A DNA stretch of 7,157 nt from Betaproteobacteria bacterium (GTDB taxonomy: Bacteria > Pseudomonadota > Gammaproteobacteria > Burkholderiales > Rhodocyclaceae), in NCBI GenBank assembly GCA_028868235.1, contig JAGWUW010000135.1:1-7157 (forward strand), in the 5' to 3' direction. The position numbers and the translations under genes are program-made. Below, piece by piece: positions 5,710-7,157 of this stretch (its first letter is position 1; every line of letters starts with the position of its first letter). The notes under the pieces were generated by a model, which saw only the letters and a list, made by a program, of their open reading frames with translations, searched no databases and had not been told where the DNA came from.

Positions 5710-6911
5710 ACCTTCGGTTTGCGGTGCACGAGCAGGCTGCGTTTCTCGTCGTCGGGATGGGCGAAACCGACCTGGCCCTGTTTGATCTCACCCATCAGCA
5801 CCATATTGTCGCTGAGCGCCTCGTGGTCGTCCTTGGTGAATGGTGGTGAATAAGTCGTGATCACGCCATAGACGGGCTTTTGCAGGTTTTCCAATGCGGC
5901 GCGGATTTTTCCGCCTTCGGTGCTGCCGGCCTGGTTGATGGCAGCCATCAGTAGCAAAGCCGAGTCGTAACCCTGCGCCGCTGAAACCGCCGATGGAATT
6001 CGCTTGCTTCCGTCGGCATGGTGGTAGGCGCTGATGAAGGCAGTTCGGCGGTAGTTGTTCGGCGCCTCGACGAAGGTTTGCGGCATGCGCGCGCCTTCGG
6101 CATTTTTGCCCGCAACCTCGATGAAATTTGGCAGCGACAACGGCCAGCTGCCAATCATCGGCACTTTCCACCCTATGCGCGCCCGGCCGTTGGCGATGAC
6201 AGCTAATTCCGGCCCGATGGCATAGGTCAGGATCGCCTCGGCACCAGCATCGCGGGCGCGCTGCAGGTTGGCACCAAGGTCACGGGTCCCTGGATTGAAG
6301 CTCTCGACCGCTACGGGCTTGAGGTCTAGCGTGGCAAGCTCCCGGGTAAGCTGATCGCGACCCTGTTCGCCGTAAGGTGTGCTGTCGTGAAAGATCGCCA
6401 CCTTGCTGTAGCGGCCACGCTTGATTGCCTCACGAACGATCATGGCAGCCTGAATGTCATCGCTGGCCGAGTTGCGGAAAACATAGCTGTCTGGAATGGT
6501 GGGCGGGGTGAATTGCCGGGCTACGGTGCTGCCGGTGGCGACGTTGACGATCACTGGTAGACGGGCTTCCTGATAGCTCTTCAACGATGCCAGTGCGACG
6601 CCTGTATTGATGAAACCTAACCCGGCGACCACCTTGTCCTGGCGAATGGCTTCTTCGACTACTTGTTTGCCGGTCGCCGGATCTCCCTTGTCGTCCTTCT
6701 CGACCAGCACCAGTTGACGCCCGAGCAGCCCGCCACCCAGATTCATTTCGCTGATTGCCAGCCGGACACCGGCTAGCATGGACTGACCCATCGGTGATGA
6801 AGGCCCCGAATAGGGGCCAGTTACAGCGATTCGGATCGGCTCTTCGGCCTGGGCTGCCGGGATGAAGATGCACAGCGCGATGCCGCTCAGTGTGGTTGAA
6901 ATTCTTGCCAT
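5694..6911 (-). CDS. Periplasmic substrate-binding protein, branched-chain amino acid (LivJ/K, HAAT) type
   Basis: The 405-residue protein begins with a Sec signal peptide (MARISTTLSGIALCIFIPAA, then QA; likely cleavage after residue 22 before EEPIRIAVTGPYSG). No lipobox cysteine is present, so it should be soluble in the periplasm. The mature part is a type I periplasmic binding fold: VTGPYSGPSSPMGQSMLAGV at 30-49, then GGGLLGRQLVLVEKDDKGDP, the hallmark opening of Peripla_BP_6/LivJ proteins, with YGEQGRDQL in the second lobe. Such proteins deliver amino acids, amides, urea or aromatic acids to Liv-type ABC transporters; the ligand cannot be read from sequence. The start is fixed by a strong AAGGAGG 4 nt upstream; an in-frame ATG at 6956 is rejected. 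No livH/M/G/F genes are adjacent: its 3' end overlaps the opposite-strand ATPase gene and tonB lies upstream. It appears to be a single-gene unit. Confidence 0.93.
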   Translation of the reverse strand: MARISTTLSGIALCIFIPAAQAEEPIRIAVTGPYSGPSSPMGQSMLAGVRLAISEMNLGGGLLGRQLVLVEKDDKGDPATGKQVVEEAIRQDKVVAGLGFINTGVALASLKSYQEARLPVIVNVATGSTVARQFTPPTIPDSYVFRNSASDDIQAAMIVREAIKRGRYSKVAIFHDSTPYGEQGRDQLTRELATLDLKPVAVESFNPGTRDLGANLQRARDAGAEAILTYAIGPELAVIANGRARIGWKVPMIGSWPLSLPNFIEVAGKNAEGARMPQTFVEAPNNYRRTAFISAYHHADGSKRIPSAVSAAQGYDSALLLMAAINQAGSTEGGKIRAALENLQKPVYGVITTYSPPFTKDDHEALSDNMVLMGEIKQGQVGFAHPDDEKRSLLVHRKPKVQPVN

Positions 6912-7019
6912 GTTTCCTCCTTGGTGGGGGGCAAGACTAGTGTCCTGGAGAAGCAACCGAAATTAGGGTTGTCACTAAGCGGGAAAACCCGTGATCAGGT
7001 CGTCTTGTATGGAGACAAT
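6912..7019 (-). other. Intergenic region between tonB and the substrate-binding protein gene
   Basis: These 108 bp must carry the end of the tonB transcript and probably the promoter of the substrate-binding protein gene. A short CGGG-AAAA-CCCG hairpin lies at 6980-6991, and a weak TGTAT/ATACA inverted repeat surrounds 7007-7026, reaching into the tonB stop region. Neither has a T-run, so neither is a convincing terminator. I could not find a sigma-70 promoter with good -35 and -10 boxes at proper spacing. Confidence 0.4.
6916..6922 (-). promoter_or_regulatory. Strong ribosome binding site of the substrate-binding protein gene
   Basis: AAGGAGG matches the anti-Shine-Dalgarno fully and lies 4 nt before the ATG at 6911. 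It is the best ribosome binding site in the window and suggests high expression, as is usual for periplasmic binding proteins. Confidence 0.8.
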
Positions 7020-7157
7020 TCAATACAGACGAATGGCTGAGTCGAAGTGCCAGGTTCTGCGGATCTCAATCACGTCGTAGTCGCGGGCAAGTGCTGCTTG
7101 AAATGGTTGATAGGGGGCATACGCTTCGACGATGCGCCGTATTGCTGCATCTATGGC
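7020..7157 (-). CDS. tonB: TonB-family energy transducer, C-terminal end (5' part outside window)
   Basis: A minus-strand frame is open from the right edge to a TGA at 7020-7022, giving 45 residues. The sequence DAAIRRIVEAYAPYQPF, then RDYDVIEIRRTWHFDSA, follows the TonB C-terminal pattern: an (A)R.IV..A.P..PFP helix, then R.D.DV..I.RTW.F as the last strand. TonB proteins couple the inner-membrane proton gradient, through ExbB/ExbD, to outer-membrane receptors. The start, the transmembrane anchor and the proline-rich linker lie beyond the window. Only the terminal domain is seen, so a dedicated TonB paralogue cannot be told from the general one. The downstream substrate-binding protein gene is 108 bp away on the same strand. 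Confidence 0.75.
   Translation of the reverse strand, partial: AIDAAIRRIVEAYAPYQPFQAALARDYDVIEIRRTWHFDSAIRLY

Noticed and set aside
5035..6911. The ABC ATPase and the substrate-binding protein as one transporter
   Set aside because: They are on opposite strands and belong to different ABC classes (LolD/MacB-like versus Liv-type), and no Liv-type permease is present.
6912..6956. Upstream in-frame start of the substrate-binding protein at 6956
   Set aside because: The AAGGAGG at 6916-6922 and the signal peptide both fix the start at 6911.
6980..6991. CGGG-AAAA-CCCG as a rho-independent terminator of tonB
   Set aside because: The stem is only 4 bp and no T-run follows on the minus strand.

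Overview
The window looks like ordinary, tightly packed chromosome from a Gram-negative betaproteobacterium. GC content is moderate to high (estimated by eye at about 60%). The protein styles, together with the tesA/ybbA divergent pair and the bacterial selenouridine synthase, suggest the Rhodocyclales (Dechloromonas/Azonexus-like). That placement is inferred from memory of protein style, not from a search. Periplasmic signal peptides on two proteins and a TonB energy transducer confirm a double-membrane cell. I see no rRNA, tRNA, CRISPR array, insertion sequence, integrase or phage gene.

Layout, left to right. (1) Positions 1-2356, minus strand: most of a large Pat-type protein, an ADP-forming acyl-CoA synthetase fused to a GNAT acetyltransferase, whose C-terminus lies beyond the left edge. 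(2) An 87-bp leader, then 2444-2845, minus strand: an OsmC-family peroxiredoxin-like protein. (3) About 2856-3383, plus strand: a small class I SAM-dependent methyltransferase, diverging from the OsmC gene with essentially no space between them. (4) 3356-4417, minus strand: tRNA 2-selenouridine synthase MnmH/SelU. It lies 4 bp downstream of (5) 4422-5036, minus strand: the periplasmic GDSL thioesterase/lysophospholipase TesA. (6) 5035-5709, plus strand: a YbbA-type ABC ATPase whose ATG overlaps the tesA ATG on the other strand. (7) 5694-6911, minus strand: a periplasmic branched-chain-amino-acid-type (LivJ/K-like) substrate-binding protein. (8) 7020-7157, minus strand: the last 45 codons of a TonB-family energy transducer.

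The genes do not form one pathway. Recognisable units are tesA-mnmH (an apparent two-gene operon), the tesA/ybbA divergent pair also known from enterobacteria, and possibly the OsmC gene with the Pat-type gene. The most striking physical property is compaction. Two divergent pairs meet at a CATG tetramer in which both strands carry a candidate ATG, and two convergent pairs overlap at their 3' ends (28 bp and 16 bp). No stretch of 300 bp or more is without a gene. I found no convincing evidence of a novel multi-gene system. The points most worth a second look are the intact acyl-CoA synthetase catalytic residues in the Pat-type fusion, the ABC ATPase without an adjacent permease, the overlapping divergent starts, and a non-consensus P-loop in MnmH.
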